In this document: piece after piece, positions 1-11,230 of the stretch
How the letters are laid out: each line of letters starts with the position of its first letter
How positions within the stretch are numbered: position 1 is the stretch's first letter
NCBI GenBank assembly: GCA_963576725.1
Contig: OY755237.1
Span: 56,829,805-56,893,804, forward strand
From: Azorinus chamasolen
Lineage: Eukaryota; Mollusca; Bivalvia; Cardiida; Solecurtidae
Reading direction: 5' to 3'
Length of the DNA: 64,000 nucleotides
Translations under genes and position numbers: made by a program
Notes under the pieces: model-generated
The model's database searches: none
What the model was told of the DNA's origin: nothing
What the model saw: only the letters and a program-made list of their open reading frames with translations

Positions 1-117
1 TCAATGCCCCCTCAGCACTAAGGGACACAAATTCTGGTCTTACTTGTTAGTTTGTATGGAGTATCGTCCCTTGCCTTATATCATAATAGTTTGGTTTTAT
101 GTCTATCTGATATTGAC

Positions 118-341
118 ACTTTTACCTGATAGAGACCCTTTTTAGAGTAGATCCAGATCAGATTGCTCTTGGAGGAGCTGTCTGATCACTGTCTGTTCTG
201 ATTGCTTATGGGATTTTATATAATTATACAGTTTATTTATGACCAAAATGCATCCTGTGTTCATATGCAATTATAAAAATTCAGCAAATAAATATTCATG
301 ATGGCTCATTATTTCTGACATGAATATTCATTAGGTAATGG
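118..341. mobile_element. H1 hairpin element
   Basis: The left end is like ACCTGATAGAGACC, with a partial central hairpin (CAGATCAGATTGCTC/GAGCTGTCTGATCA) and the typical right part ATGAATATTCAT. Termini are eroded. Confidence 0.65.
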
Positions 342-373
342 TAACTTATTGAAATGTATCTTTACATTCGTTA

Positions 374-574
374 TTAACCCTTACAATGCAGGAAACGAGT
401 CACTGATTTCCTTTGCAAACAGTGTAGACCAAGATGAGAGGATCCAAAAGGAATCTGCACTGTTTTTCATGTCATACTTTTCTTCAGAAAAATCTCTAAA
501 TATAGTTCACCATAAGCTTGACCTGTTTGAATTTTGGAACAATTCATTTGAAAATTCAGCATTTTAAGGGTTAA
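374..574. mobile_element. H2 hairpin element, TTAA ends intact
   Basis: TTAACCCTTACAATGCAGG opens the copy and TTTTAAGGGTTAA closes it. The central hairpin has lost part of one arm. A 72-codon frame spans it by chance. Confidence 0.75.
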
Positions 575-675
575 TGCTTTGTACAATTATTTCATGAAAA
601 TCTAATTATTTCATGAAAATCTTTATACAAAAAGTTTTGATTCAGATGAGATCCTAAGTACAGGATCTAAGTTGT

Positions 676-885
676 TTAACCCTTTCTTCCATAGACTGTT
701 TTTAGACCCAACCTCTTTGAATGAATCTACCCAAAAGGAGCATTTACTAGAGAAAAGTAAAATTTTAGAATTTTGTAGTTTGAAACCATTGTGATAAATA
801 GAGCATTTGCTCCTATAGGAGCAAATGCTCTATTTATCACAATGGTTTCATTAAGTGACTTTTACAGAGGCGTATTTATGGGTTA
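676..885. mobile_element. H3 hairpin element
   Basis: The central palindrome AAACCATTGTGATAAATAGA to its inverse is complete with apex TTTGCTCCTATAGGAGCAAA. The left end TTAACCCTTTCTTCCATAG is intact and the right end is shortened. Confidence 0.8.
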
Positions 886-959
886 GTGAGATGTTGATTG
901 ACTCCCTTATAGTATTTTTGAAATGAGGTGGAAATAAAATTTGATGCAAAACTTGAATC

Positions 960-1190
960 AGACAATATAAAAATGAAAACATTTTCAAGAATAACTCTAT
1001 TATTTCTCCATGAAACCCTATGTTGTGATCACTCTTTCAAATTGTCTCTTGGAGACGATTCAAAAGAGTGGTCACAACAGGGTTTCTATGGGACGATTCT
1101 AAAGAGTGGTCACAACATATCGGTAGGGTTTGGTATAGAAATGACAATTTTAGTATTTGAGTTTGCCCCTTTATCTGTCACAATGCTTAT
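960..1190. mobile_element. H4 hairpin element with a partly repeated arm
   Basis: TTTCTCCATGAAACCCTATG and TTGTGATCACTCTTT pair with AAAGAGTGGTCACAAC. The right arm is present twice (1064 and 1100), as if a second copy had recombined in. Confidence 0.65.
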
Positions 1191-1475
1191 AATGCTAATT
1201 GAATAGCAAATCATGTATTTATAAAATCTGATCAGACTGCTACATAGTGTATATCCTTATCAGAGTCTTACTGAAGGATCTGCACTGTTTGCCTAAGTTT
1301 GTTTGGTCAAATAAAATTTGATTACTTTTGGTAAAAATTCTGCAGCTTACAATAATTGGTCCAACATTCTCATTAATCTTTAGCTGAACTACTCTTTGGT
1401 TGATAGAAAATGTCTTTTACTTACCATTTCCAAACAGGTTTTCTTCCATTTCTCTTCAAATATGTACTCAGAGAT

Positions 1476-1590
1476 TTAAACAGTTTGGATTCTGATGAGA
1501 CGCCAAGTTACTTGGCATCTCATCTGGATCTATACTGTTTGCAAAGTTTGCAATCACAGGTTTGCCCTTAGCAGGCTGAAGATTAGTTTT
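1476..1590. mobile_element. H7 hairpin core
   Basis: AACAGTTTGGATTCTGATGA pairs with TCATCTGGATCTATACTGTT around GCCAAGTTACTTGGC. The ends of the element are unclear. Confidence 0.55.
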
Positions 1591-1690
1591 ACTATCGGGC
1601 ATTCAGCAAGGGTATAATGAATGGAAAATTGAAGATTATCAGGTTGAAGGGTTTTATGTTTAAATTCATTGTTAGAGGATATAAGCTTGC

Positions 1691-1937
1691 TTAACCCATT
1701 ACCTAATAGAAACACCTTTTGACACCTTTGCTAACAGAGAATACTAGATCAGAAGCCCCTGTAGCAGCCATCTGATCAGGGTCTGCCCTGTTTGCTTACA
1801 AGATAATATAGATCTGATTCTGCAGTTTCTGACATGGCCGAAATATTCTGTGTTTATTTACCATTATAACAATTTAGCAAATCAATATTCATGATGTAAC
1901 TATTTTTTATATGAATATTCATCTCGTAAACAGTTAA
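1691..1937. mobile_element. H1 hairpin element
   Basis: Opens TTAACCCATTACCTAATAG and closes with ATGAATATTCATCTCGTAA. The central arms have diverged. Confidence 0.7.
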
Positions 1938-2013
1938 TAGTGTAATTAGCCTACTGTCCTATTTCACATCGTAATCTCTGACCAATGAAAGTTATCATTC
2001 ATTGATATTCTAG

Positions 2014-2212
2014 TTAACCCTTTGAATGCAGGAAACAAGTGTATTGAAATTTGCAAACATTGTAGACCCAGAGCCCTCTGGTCCAGGTCTGCACCGTTTG
2101 TCATTCAAAATCCTGTAGTAACATTACACCCTTCTACGTACTTCTGAATGAACTCTATCATTAAACTACAACTGACCACTCTATTTGGAAAATTCAGCAT
2201 TCAAAGGATTAG
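2014..2212. mobile_element. H2 hairpin element
   Basis: TTAACCCTTTGAATGCAGG opens it and ATTCAGCATTCAAAGGATTA closes it. The central hairpin is reduced (AGAGCCCTCTGG). Confidence 0.7.
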
Positions 2213-2451
2213 TCCTTATCACACTTTTGGCAATGATCTTTGAAAACAGACTGGATCCATATCAGATACAAAGTACCACAGCTTTTCATCAGGATATAAC
2301 CTGTTTTACACAGTGCTTTTTTTACACGTTTGAGAAGAAATAGAAAAAAAGAACAATGAAAAGAAATTTAAGCTCCAGAAACTGAGTTAAATATAAATAC
2401 TTTTTATTGATGAAAAATTGGTTAGCATGCTAAAGGTTAAAGTCCTCTTTT

Positions 2452-2580
2452 TTAACCCTTATCACTGATTTGACCTTTTACTGGATCATTCTGCCTTTTA
2501 TGGTTTGGCAAACGAGGTAGACTCAGATCAGACAACTCCTGTAGGATCCATGGTCTGCATGTTAATGTTACAGATCTGAT
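2452..2580. mobile_element. H1 hairpin element, left part
   Basis: TTAACCCTTATCACTGATTTG and a core with CAGACAACTCCTGTAGGATC. The right part is absent before the Helentron-like element at 2613. Confidence 0.5.
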
Positions 2581-2612
2581 TTTCGCCATAAATTTCTTTA
2601 TTTTATATTTTT

Positions 2613-4048
2613 AGCTCACCAGAGCACAAAGTGCTCAAGGTGAGCTATTGTGATACCCCTGTGTCCGGCGTCCGGCGTCCGTCTGTCCGTCTGTCCGTCT
2701 GTCTGTCTGTCCGTCTGTCCGTCTGTCAGTGTGTCCGTCTGTCTGTCCGTCAACAATTTCAAACGACTTCTTCTCTGAAACCGACTGCCCAATTGTAACC
2801 AAACTTGGTCAGATACATACTGTGGGTGGGTGCTTCAAAAGTTGTTAAAAGATAGTGGGTGGGGCCATCGGTCTTGTTGCCATGGCAACTGTACACAATA
2901 TCTAGAAAAATCTTCTCCAGAATGACTTGTCCGATTTGAATATAGTTTTCACCAAAATGTTTCTCAGTTGATAGACTTTAAAAGTTGTTAAAAGAATTTT
3001 GATCCGGCAAAAAACATGGCCGCCAGAGGGCGTGGTCTTTTTTTCCATATATGGTAATATTGGAAAATCTTTAAAAATCTTCTTCTCTGAAACTGTAAAG
3101 CCTAGACCTTTGATATTTGGTATGTAGCATGATCTCATGGTCCTCTACAAAGATTGTTCAAATTATGACACCCGGGCCAAAAAATGGCCCCGCCCAAGGG
3201 CTTGTCAGTTTTTCATAGGGTAATCTTTAAAAATCTTCTTCTCTGAAACTGTACAGCCTAGAACTTTGATATTTGGTATGTAGCATGATCTTATAGTCCT
3301 CTACAAAGGTTGTTCAAATTATGACCATCGGGCCAAAAATGGCCCCGCCCAAGGGCTTATCAGTTTTTCATAGGAAAATCTTTAAAAATCTTCTTCTCTC
3401 AAACTGTAAGGCCTAGACCTTTGATATTTGGTATGTAGCATGATCTATTGGTCCTCTACAAACATTGTTCGAATTATGACCCCCGGGCCAAAAATGGCCC
3501 CGCCCATGGGCTTATTAGTTTTTCAAAGGAAAATCTTTAACAATCTTCTTCTCTCAAACTGTAAGGCCTAGACCTTTGATATTTGGTATGTAGCATGATC
3601 TTATGGTCCTCTACAAATATTGTTCAAATTATGACCGCCGGGCCAAAAATGGCCCCGCCCCAGGGCTTATCAGTTTTTCATTGGAAAATCTTTAAAAATC
3701 TACTGAAACTGTAAGGCCTAGACCATTGATATTTGGTATGTAACATGATCTAATGGTCCTCTACAAATATGTAGCTTTGGCTTGTGGTCCTCTGCCAAGA
3801 ATGTTTAACTTACAACCCTGACCACTGGGCGAAACTTGGCCCTGCCTCAGGGCTTATCAGTTTTTCATGGGTAAAATATAAAATATTATTTTTCTATGAA
3901 ACCATAAGGCTTAGGCCTTTAATTAATGGCATACTGCTTTGCCTAGTCGTTCTCTACCAAGGTTGTACACATGATTTCTTGTGGTCAAAAATGGCCCCGC
4001 CCCTAGGGTTATCTCAGGTGAGCGCTTCAGGGCCTCATGGCCCTCTTG
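2613..4048 (+). mobile_element. Helentron-like element with 155-bp internal satellite
   Basis: It begins with a terminal hairpin (GCTCACC ... GGTGAGC) followed by a (GTCTGTCC)n stretch. Inside are about five copies of a 155-bp unit containing AATCTTCTTCTCTGAAACTG and GGCCAAAAATGGCCCCGCCC, at about 3078, 3233, 3389, 3545 and 3697. The right end is the hairpin AGGGCC-TCAT-GGCCCT directly followed by CTTG and TT. No Rep/helicase is encoded, so it is non-autonomous. Confidence 0.7.
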
Positions 4049-4064
4049 TTTATTATATTATGAT

Positions 4065-4160
4065 CCCTGATGAAGCCTATTGTATAGGCGAAACGTTGGT
4101 TTGAAATAAAATCGTATCTACTACAGCCGTTGATCGTTCGTTCTACTAGACTCTCCTACC
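4065..4160 (+). mobile_element. Penelope-like element fragment with hammerhead-like core
   Basis: CTGATGA (4067-4073), a perfect 6-bp stem GCCTAT/ATAGGC with a TGT loop, and GAAAC (4090-4094) reproduce the conserved core of a hammerhead ribozyme as carried by Penelope-like retroelements. An extra A separates CTGATGA from the stem. No convincing stem I or III partner is found, and the upstream side is cut off by the Helentron-like element ending at 4048. Confidence 0.55.
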
Positions 4161-4672
4161 TCATATTTATATTTTAATGTAAGAATTAAATTAGTCTTTG
4201 ACGAATATTTATTAGGAGAAAGACTAGTACAGCATGGATCCAGATAAGAGGGTGGAGTTACTCGATCATCAGCTGAATGACATTTGAGCCTTTGGCTCAA
4301 ATCTGGCCAATCAAAAGCTTGAGAACAAACTCAGACTCAAATAAAAATCTTTATAAGCATGGGCCCAGTTTTTGCAAAACACCAGTGAAGAATCCTGATA
4401 AAGTCAAAGTATGCATGCAACATTGGAGCAGTTTGAGCTGTCAAATCATTTCATCGCTGGACAAAATCATATCTTTCTATACTCAGACTTGTTTGCATAA
4501 TTATTGCTTACTTCTGATTTGTTCCAGGCTTGAAGAAAACTTACAATATTTTGCGAGTGTCGAATAGCTACCAATGAAATAGAGGTACGCTGCATCCCAT
4601 CTGGATCCAAGCTATTTGCAAATGCCAATCAGGTCATGTTTGCATGATAATGGTTTACTACAGTTATCAAAG
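4161..4672. other. No clear feature
   Basis: The only recognisable piece is an H7-like half core near 4590-4620 (CATCTGGATCCAAGCTATTT). The 96-codon frame at 4277 shows no family signature and is not called. Confidence 0.4.
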
Positions 4673-4915
4673 TTAACCCTTTCCGTCATATAAATGCCTT
4701 TTCACACATTTGCAAACAGAGTAGACCCAGTTCAGACAGCTCCTATAGGAGCTGTCTCATCAGGGTCTGCTCTGTTTGCTAATGGAATTTGATACATGTT
4801 TATTTACTTTTTAAAATGGCTACATTATGTTCCACCTTCCATATTTAATTATAATTAGTGTGGCCATGAATATTCAGCAGGCATTGAAATTTGGAATACA
4901 CACAGAACAGTTTGT
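4673..4915. mobile_element. H1 hairpin element
   Basis: Opens TTAACCCTTTCCGTCATATA with an almost perfect core (AGACAGCTCCTATAGGAGCT). The right terminus has decayed. Confidence 0.8.
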
Positions 4916-5134
4916 GTTTTTGCATTCAAAGTGCTAAAGGACCACAGTGCTTTGAATGGTCCAGCCAGGGGTTAGGGGTCTTTGTCCCACCTGTTTAAAT
5001 ATTGGCACTCTCAGTTTGTCAGGATATAACCCAGGAAATGAATTTCAATGATTCTTTGAAGGAGAGAATTTCCCAGTGGATGAGAAATGTACTCTAACTG
5101 TTCAGTTTGGACGACATTTGTGAATTATACATTA

Positions 5135-5325
5135 ATACCATGAATGCAGGAAATGAGTTGACTGGTTTTTGCAAACAGTGTAGAGCCAGATCAGATGGGG
5201 CTCTGCACTAAGTGTGTGCAATGTTTGTTTCTTCTTAGCAAAGAATATCCTTTCAAACTGAATGGACTGTAAAATATTGATTGATCATTTTACCTTGAAA
5301 ATTCATCATTTTACACATTACAGCT
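5135..5325. mobile_element. H2 hairpin element, degenerate
   Basis: CATGAATGCAGGAAATGAGT at the left, a shortened core (CAAACAGTGTAGAGCCAGAT), and GAAAATTCATCATTTTACAC at the right. Confidence 0.55.
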
Positions 5326-5329
5326 TCAC

Positions 5330-5557
5330 ATGACTCCATGAATATTCATTCATTAAATTTTCATTAAATATTCAGTCATTAAATGTTTATAATGGCCAAT
5401 GAACAAAGGAATTTTCATCATGGCAGAAACTATTGAATCAGGTTTTAATTATTCAATAAGCAAACAGATTAGATCCTGATCAGACAGGAGTTATCTTATC
5501 TGGATCTACTCTGTTTGCGAAGGTGTGAAAAGATGTCTATTCAAGATAAAGGGTTAA
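5330..5557. mobile_element. H1 hairpin element, reverse orientation
   Basis: It starts with the AATATTCATTCATTAA end and closes AGATAAAGGGTTAA. The core pairs AGATCCTGATCAGACAGGAG with a shorter right arm. Confidence 0.7.
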
Positions 5558-5699
5558 AATGATTTCAATGTTATATATTGAAAATGGAAAATGGAATGAA
5601 AATAGGTTGATTTGTTTGTGGAAGGAGATGAGAGGATGCTGATTTCATTGGTGTCTTGTTTCTGTAAGAATGGTTTAACACTTTTAGCACATGGACACA

Positions 5700-6290
5700 A
5701 GACTTTTTGTCCATGGTACAATTTACTGTTGAATCATATCTATATGATATCCTGAAGGAGCCGTCGGATCTGGGTCTACTCTGTTTGCAAAGGCATAGAA
5801 TAATGTTACGGAGTAAAGGCTTAAATCAATTCAGATTATATCTGATATGCAGTAGCTTGTTCTTAATACTTTTACTTGATAATCACAAAAAGTGTCTTTG
5901 TAAACAAGATCAGGCAGCTCCTGTAGTAGATTTCTTATCAGCTTCTGCTCTGTTTGCTTATGAAATCAACTAAATCTGATTCTACAGTATATGCCATGTC
6001 AAAAGATTCCCTGATTTATGAAAATTCAGACAATTAATATTCATGAAGTAATTATCTCTTATTCATTAACTTCATTAAATTTTAATCTTTACCTAACAGA
6101 TACTCATTTTGACACCTTTGCAAACAGAGTAGACCCAGATCAGATGGCTATTGAAGGAGCTGTTTGATCAAGGTCTTTTTTGTTTGCTTATGGATTGATA
6201 TAGACTTGATTCTGCACTGTTAACTGTTTCTGCCATGTCCAGAAACTTGCGTAAATCCCTTTACTTTAATTTACCATACTCTAAAGTATA
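5700..6290. mobile_element. Cluster of three H1 hairpin elements, two partial
   Basis: One half element (about 5700-5823) ends GGAGTAAAGGCTTAA. A second copy spans about 5862-6075 and a third about 6085-6290 (CAAACAGAGTAGACCCAGAT with TATTGAAGGAGCTG). All have eroded termini, indicating older insertions. Confidence 0.6.
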
Positions 6291-6309
6291 GATTGATTTT
6301 ACTCTAATT

Positions 6310-6505
6310 TCTGCAAGTCTTGGGACAAACAAACATGGGTAAATAGTGCAGATCCAGATGAAGCCACCCTGAAAGAGCCATCAGGATCTACACTATTTGC
6401 TACTATGTCAGTCTAATTTAAAGTTACTAAAATGATGCTAGTTGAATTATTAAGTTTTACGAACTAGCAGAGAGGAGAAATTGGGTGTCCGAATACTTAC
6501 TTCAG
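6310..6505. mobile_element. H6 hairpin element
   Basis: The core pairs AAATAGTGCAGATCCAGATG with CATCAGGATCTACACTATTT. The right subterminal part TTGGGTGTCCGAATACTTA is diagnostic. Confidence 0.7.
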
Positions 6506-7065
6506 GAAATTAGGCAAATCAGATGTGTTATAGTAGCTTCAGTAAAGGCCATTTATAGATATAATGGCCATAGGTTACCATTTAAATTTAACTTTTATCT
6601 CATTCAAGCAGAGAGATGACTTTTGTTGGTTTCAAGTGGGGACCAAGCCCTGAAGTATTAAAAGTATTAAAGTAAAATCTACCCCATTGTATCAAAGTGC
6701 CCTGAGACAAGATAAGAAACCCACCAACTTAACCTGCCATCTATGTCTGTCATTGTTATAAACATGCCTGTATTTTCTTTACAATTCATTGGTTATGGAA
6801 AATATTTGCCTGTGTATAAAGTGATAGACAAAATATTTATCAACTTCATTGCTGCACATAGAAAGTTTGCATGCATCAAACAGTAATTATCTGGTTAAAA
6901 CGCATGGAGGAATGGAAACAGATTCTTTTGTCATAGTACTTCATTTTGCAATTATCAGGTTAAAGCCCAAAATGACACTCACAAAGTGACATAACAATTG
7001 TAAACAAAACTAAATTTGCTCATGAAAGAAAGTAATTTGAAAAAGAAATTGTAATTGCACCGCAG
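6506..7065. other. No clear feature
   Basis: AT-rich sequence upstream of the gene. No open frame, hairpin element or tandem repeat is seen. Confidence 0.4.
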
Positions 7066-7282
7066 TGAATGTTGAACCTTTTGAGTGCAGGAATTGAATT
7101 ACTGTATCTGTCATTTGCAATCAGTGTAGAGCCAGATCTAACAGATCCTGGAAGCCATCTGATCAGAGCACTGTTCATCGTTCAAAACCCTCCAGCAGAT
7201 ATTCCCTTTCATACTAAATGGACTCTATTGTTTAACAATGATGGACAATATCAGTTTAAAAATTAAGTATTTAAAGGCTTAA
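7066..7282. mobile_element. H2 hairpin element
   Basis: TTGAACCTTTTGAGTGCAGG opens it and TTAAAGGCTTAA closes it. It shares its right TTAA with the next H2 copy. Confidence 0.65.
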
Positions 7283-7491
7283 CCCTTACAGTGCAGGAAT
7301 TGAGTACCTAATGTCCTGTGCAACAGTGTAGACCTGATGAGAGGGCACCTAGAGGAACCGTTTCATCAGGGTCTGCACTGTTTGTCATGATACACTTTAA
7401 AATAAATTGATAATTATAATAATTGCATGGTATGTTTGATCTGTTTGAATTTTGGAACAGTCCATTTTAAAAAATCGGCTTTGAAAGGGGT
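7279..7491. mobile_element. H2 hairpin element
   Basis: TTAACCCTTACAGTGCAGG at the left. The core pairs AGAGGGCACCTAGAGGAACC with matching arms. It ends GGCTTTGAAAGGGGTAA. Confidence 0.75.
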
Positions 7492-7693
7492 AACCTTTAG
7501 TACTTTACTTGTAAATTTGCAATTATTGTATCCAAGGTTGGATCCAGATTCTTCATCTTATCAGGAACCAAAGTTCATATTTTAACATACTGACTTTTAT
7601 AGGGAAAAGAATTTAGAGAAAGATCTACTTTCAGAAAATATTAAGAGACAGCAACTTTTGTCATGGACAATTTCTTTTAGTGTAAAGGTTTAA
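7491..7693. mobile_element. H7-like element, degenerate
   Basis: GGTTGGATCCAGATTCTTCA forms a weak hairpin with ATCAGGAACCAAAG. The left shares the TAACC of the preceding copy and the right ends AAAGGTTTAA. Confidence 0.4.
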
Positions 7694-8129
7694 ACTTTAG
7701 TCTGCAAATCATTTGAATGATATTTGTGGTCAGATTGGATCCAGATCAGGCATTCATTAATGTCATAATAATGTTGACAGTCAGCTTAGAAATTGCATGA
7801 ATCTGATAATATTTGAAGCAGTCAGATGTTTGTGAGTGGAAGCCATATTTCTGTGATGTGTTATGTACAGGTTAAAATGCATTGTTCAATTTTGGAAACA
7901 TTTTATTTGTCATTCCAATTTCATTATTCCATATCCTACTCTCGGTGTGTCTGGATCGAGGGGAGTTGTTTATTCCGATGTTTGCTCAGGAATTTTGACA
8001 TTTCTTATGCTCCCATTGGGGTGGATATAAAAAGGGAAAGGAAGGTGATGAAAGGGAATAGTTGAACAACGGTACTGACCGATTGGCATTTGGAGGCCGT
8101 AGAGCAAAACTACTGTAACTACACGCGTC
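7694..8129. other. No clear feature apart from an H7-like fragment
   Basis: GATTGGATCCAGATCAGGCA at about 7732 resembles half an H7 core. The 60-79-codon overlapping frames on both strands here are not supported as genes. Confidence 0.4.
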
Positions 8130-8310
8130 ACTGTGATTGAGTTTGTTGTAACCATTGTAAACAGTGTTGATCCAGATGAGATGCTGAGTCACTCGGGTAG
8201 TCATCAGGATCCAAACTATTTAATGCATTGGTTCCTGAATATTCACAGTATGCTTGACCTGTTTGAATTATGGAAAAGTCCATTTGAAAATTTAGTATTG
8301 AAAGGTTCAA
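8130..8310. mobile_element. Hairpin element with H7 core and H2 right end
   Basis: AACAGTGTTGATCCAGATGA and GCTGAGTCACTCGGGTAG form the core, while the right part TTGACCTGTTTGAATTATGG and TATTGAAAGGTTCAA are of H2 type. Confidence 0.6.
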
Positions 8311-8324
8311 CTCATTTCACACTA

Positions 8325-8408
8325 GCTGCAAATCGAGGGTTTGGTGTAAAACTATTCTAACTCCTTCACTTTGTGAAGGAGTTAGAATAGTTTTGCTCCA
8401 AGCCCTCG
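8325..8408. repeat. Inverted repeat with 36-bp arms, family not seen elsewhere in the window
   Basis: CGAGGGTTTGG...CTCCTTCAC and its inverse pair with about three mismatches and a very short loop (TTT). It is flanked by pieces of H7-type elements. Confidence 0.7.
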
Positions 8409-8660
8409 AAATGGTTTAATGAGGATCCAGATGAGATGCTGAGAAAGTTGGCATCTCATCAGGATCCAAATTATTTGACACTAACTTTTGAATTATAGCA
8501 ATATACAGTTGTTGTAGATGAAGACGTCACAGACTTAAACAAATAGTGTAGACCCAGATCAAACTGGTTCTGAAGGAAAAATTAATCAGGGTCTGCACTA
8601 TTTACTGCTACATTAGTTTAAGTGTCACTTTACTAACTGCTGGAGTGGGGATACTGAATG
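8409..8660. mobile_element. H7 core followed by H6 element
   Basis: GGATCCAGATGAGATGC/GCATCTCATCAGGATCC (8431-8468) is an H7 core. A diverged H6 copy (AAATAGTGTAGACCCAGATC, 8540-8600) follows. Confidence 0.55.
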
Positions 8661-8956
8661 TTGGAATTTTTAGCATACATACAATTATGGAGCATATTGT
8701 TACAGTAGTTTTGTACTCATCCGTGGATGTGGTGATGTGTTGTCATATATAGGAATAGTTGGCATTGTTTTCATCGCAGTCAGAGCAAGTGATGAATCAG
8801 TGATGTGTCAGGAATAACTACTTACATATGATTACATATTAACAAATATTGTTGAAAAATATCAAATCTACAATTAGATCTACACCAAAAGTAATAAATG
8901 CAGATAAAGAGACAGTTACAAACTATAGTAATGTTCTTTTGCTAAATACAGTACAT

Positions 8957-9181
8957 TTAATCCTCCATAGGCTATTTTTAGATCCAACCTCTTTGGATGC
9001 ATCTACCGAAAAGGAGCATTAACTAGAGAAAAGGATTTTTTTTAGAATTTTGTAATTAGAAACCATTGTGATAAATAGAGCATTTGCTCCTATAGGAGCA
9101 AATGCTCTATTTATCACAATGGTTTCAACAGGTGACTTATACAGAGGCGTAGAAAGGCTTATTTATGGAGGAAAGGGTTAA
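8957..9181. mobile_element. H3 hairpin element, complete
   Basis: TTAATCCTCCATAGGC at the left and ATGGAGGAAAGGGTTAA at the right flank a perfect core with apex TTTGCTCCTATAGGAGCAAA. It is among the best preserved copies. Confidence 0.88.
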
Positions 9182-10364
9182 ACATTGTGACTGCATAGAA
9201 GAAAAAAAAGAAGGAAATTGAGAAAAAATAAAGATATGTTTATGCCTTTAATAAATATTTTAAGGGTCATTGATTACTTTGAGCTGCAATGTATCATCTC
9301 ACACAAAATTGACTGGATCACAAAAAAATATAGTTTATCTTTAAAAGTCAAAATTTAATAGAAGAGAGGAATATTTAAATTTATGATATAAGGAATAGCA
9401 GGAATTTTAAGAGGACAATTATAATATGCTCTGAGAAAAAACAGGACAAAATCAATGTAAATTTGTATAGTCATACTGTCAAGTGTTTGGTTAAATGAAA
9501 ATATAAGTAGATCAATCTCTATTTGTTCTGAAAAAAGAAAGTGATGTTTGAAATATATATTTCATTGAATTTCTTTATTCTAAATATTTGATTATGGTAA
9601 TCAACTGGATATGTATTATTGATTGTGAATGTTCTTCTCAGCAATTGATGTAATTAGACATGACTTAATTTTTAGATAGCATCTTAGGGGACATACATGA
9701 AAAGATTGTGCTGTGATGTAACATGATAAAAATACGAGCATTGTTGAGGGCTTGAAACCAGGAATGAAATCTGATTTGAATACTGTCTGGAGTTTATAGA
9801 TGACAGCTGACAGTTAATAACAGTGATAGATGGGAGATGCATAGCTTTCCCTTTCCCTATATCGGTATCTTAGTGGTGTTAGACATGCTTTATGTTAAAT
9901 CCCCAGTCTGAGGTAATTGTTTATAAATGGAACCGAAGGGACACAAAGCCATTGCATGGTCTTACCATTGTGTACAAGACGTCTACAAAACCAGACTTTC
10001 TATTGATGTTGAAATGTAGATCACTTTCGATGGATTAAAAAGTCATTGAAAATTAAGCAGCAGAAAGACCGATAAGATGGACCAAGTGATTTAAGATGCA
10101 GTAAAATGCAAGCAAGGAATATTATTGTCTTCACGTGAAAACAGTTAAATTTTTGTCCTCAGTGCACCAGAAGGAAAACCAAAGTGAATCTAAATGATTC
10201 TTTTCATTAGTTTCAAAGACATTGTTGGAATTATAACTTGGATCTTTTGCTTAAGAGAAACAGAAGACGCCTTAGACACTGGCAGTGATCTATATATTAA
10301 TAGACTGTGATAAGGTCAATAGACAAGAAGTGGTTTGTGCTAGAGCATTACATCAAATAATATT
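9182..10364. other. Repeat-poor 5' flank and likely 5' UTR of the split gene
   Basis: This stretch of about 1.2 kb, AT-rich, contains none of the hairpin elements that occur about once per 600 bases elsewhere. It directly precedes the first coding exon, so the promoter and 5' untranslated sequence probably lie here. I see no clear TATA box or initiator to fix the start site. Confidence 0.4.
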
Positions 10365-10805
10365 ATGATGCTACCTAAAGTTGCAGAAAAGGGCTGGCTG
10401 CCAATGACCAAGCGAAGGCGGACACTGGGCCAAAAACTTCCAGCTATCTCCGTACCAAAGCGTTTAGAACTTTCTGATCCAGTTTTTCAGCTGACGGGGT
10501 CCAAAATGACAACACCACGCAGCATATTGGAGGAACAGGAGCGACTAGCGGAAACTCTAGATATGGTACTAGGCTCTGATGCTGAGTTTGAGATCACGCT
10601 GTATGGTAATGAGTTACGGATAAGGGAGGTAGTCACTGCCGGAATGCGGAGTCGACTCCAGGAGTCAGATAGACTCCCCATTGATTTCCAAACCATGTTG
10701 ACGTTTGATGATTTAGAAATGTCAGGCTTGCGCTATCATAACAGTAGATTTAATCTTGTCCGGAGTCTCACCTGGGACAAAATGTCATGCCAGTGTCTCA
10801 GAAGG
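10365..10805 (+). CDS. First coding exon of an unrecognised split gene (residues 1-147)
   Basis: This is an open frame of 147 codons from a Met-Met start, with an in-frame TAG 24 bases upstream (10341) and a donor AGG/gtaaat at 10806, so it ends in phase 0. It is clearly richer in G+C than the surrounding AT-rich DNA, contains no repeat, and has mixed, non-repetitive amino-acid composition, all of which favour real coding sequence. The N-terminus is basic (TKRRRTLGQKLP), followed by a charged stretch (ILEEQERLAETLDMVLGSD) likely to be helical. No membrane segment or signal peptide is seen. I do not recognise the family. The phase-0 end matches the exon at 31352, which is 20.5 kb downstream. 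The start codon could lie at one of the inner Met codons, and the first exon might belong to a different transcript from the later exons. Confidence 0.7.
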
Positions 10806-11230
10806 GTAAATATCTAAAACAATTACGTAGAGATGTTTTAGCTACAGATATGAAGGGGAAAATCATAACCAACGATTACAATATTTATTTTATTTTTTGT
10901 CTTCTAACACAGTCTATATATTTCAGAAGAGGTTCTTCATCTTGCTTATAGCTTTAGTTTCATTTTTCAGATTCTTTCATAGAAGACAAATTGTGTAGAC
11001 ACCATAGTTGTGATAATTAACCCTTCACTCCATAAATACGCCTTACTATGCCGTAACAATGCAAACAGAGTAGACCCAGATCAGATGTCCGATCAGGGTC
11101 TGCTCTGTTTGCTTATGATATAATATTAATATGATTTTACACTTTCTGCCATGGCTAAGAATTCCTGTGTCCATGTGCTATTATAACAAATTTTAATCTA
11201 ATTACTAATCATGACGTCATTATTTCTTTT

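Noticed and set aside
349..567. 72-codon frame
   Set aside because: Lies almost wholly in an H2 hairpin element; translated MITE cores give similar short peptides at many other places here.
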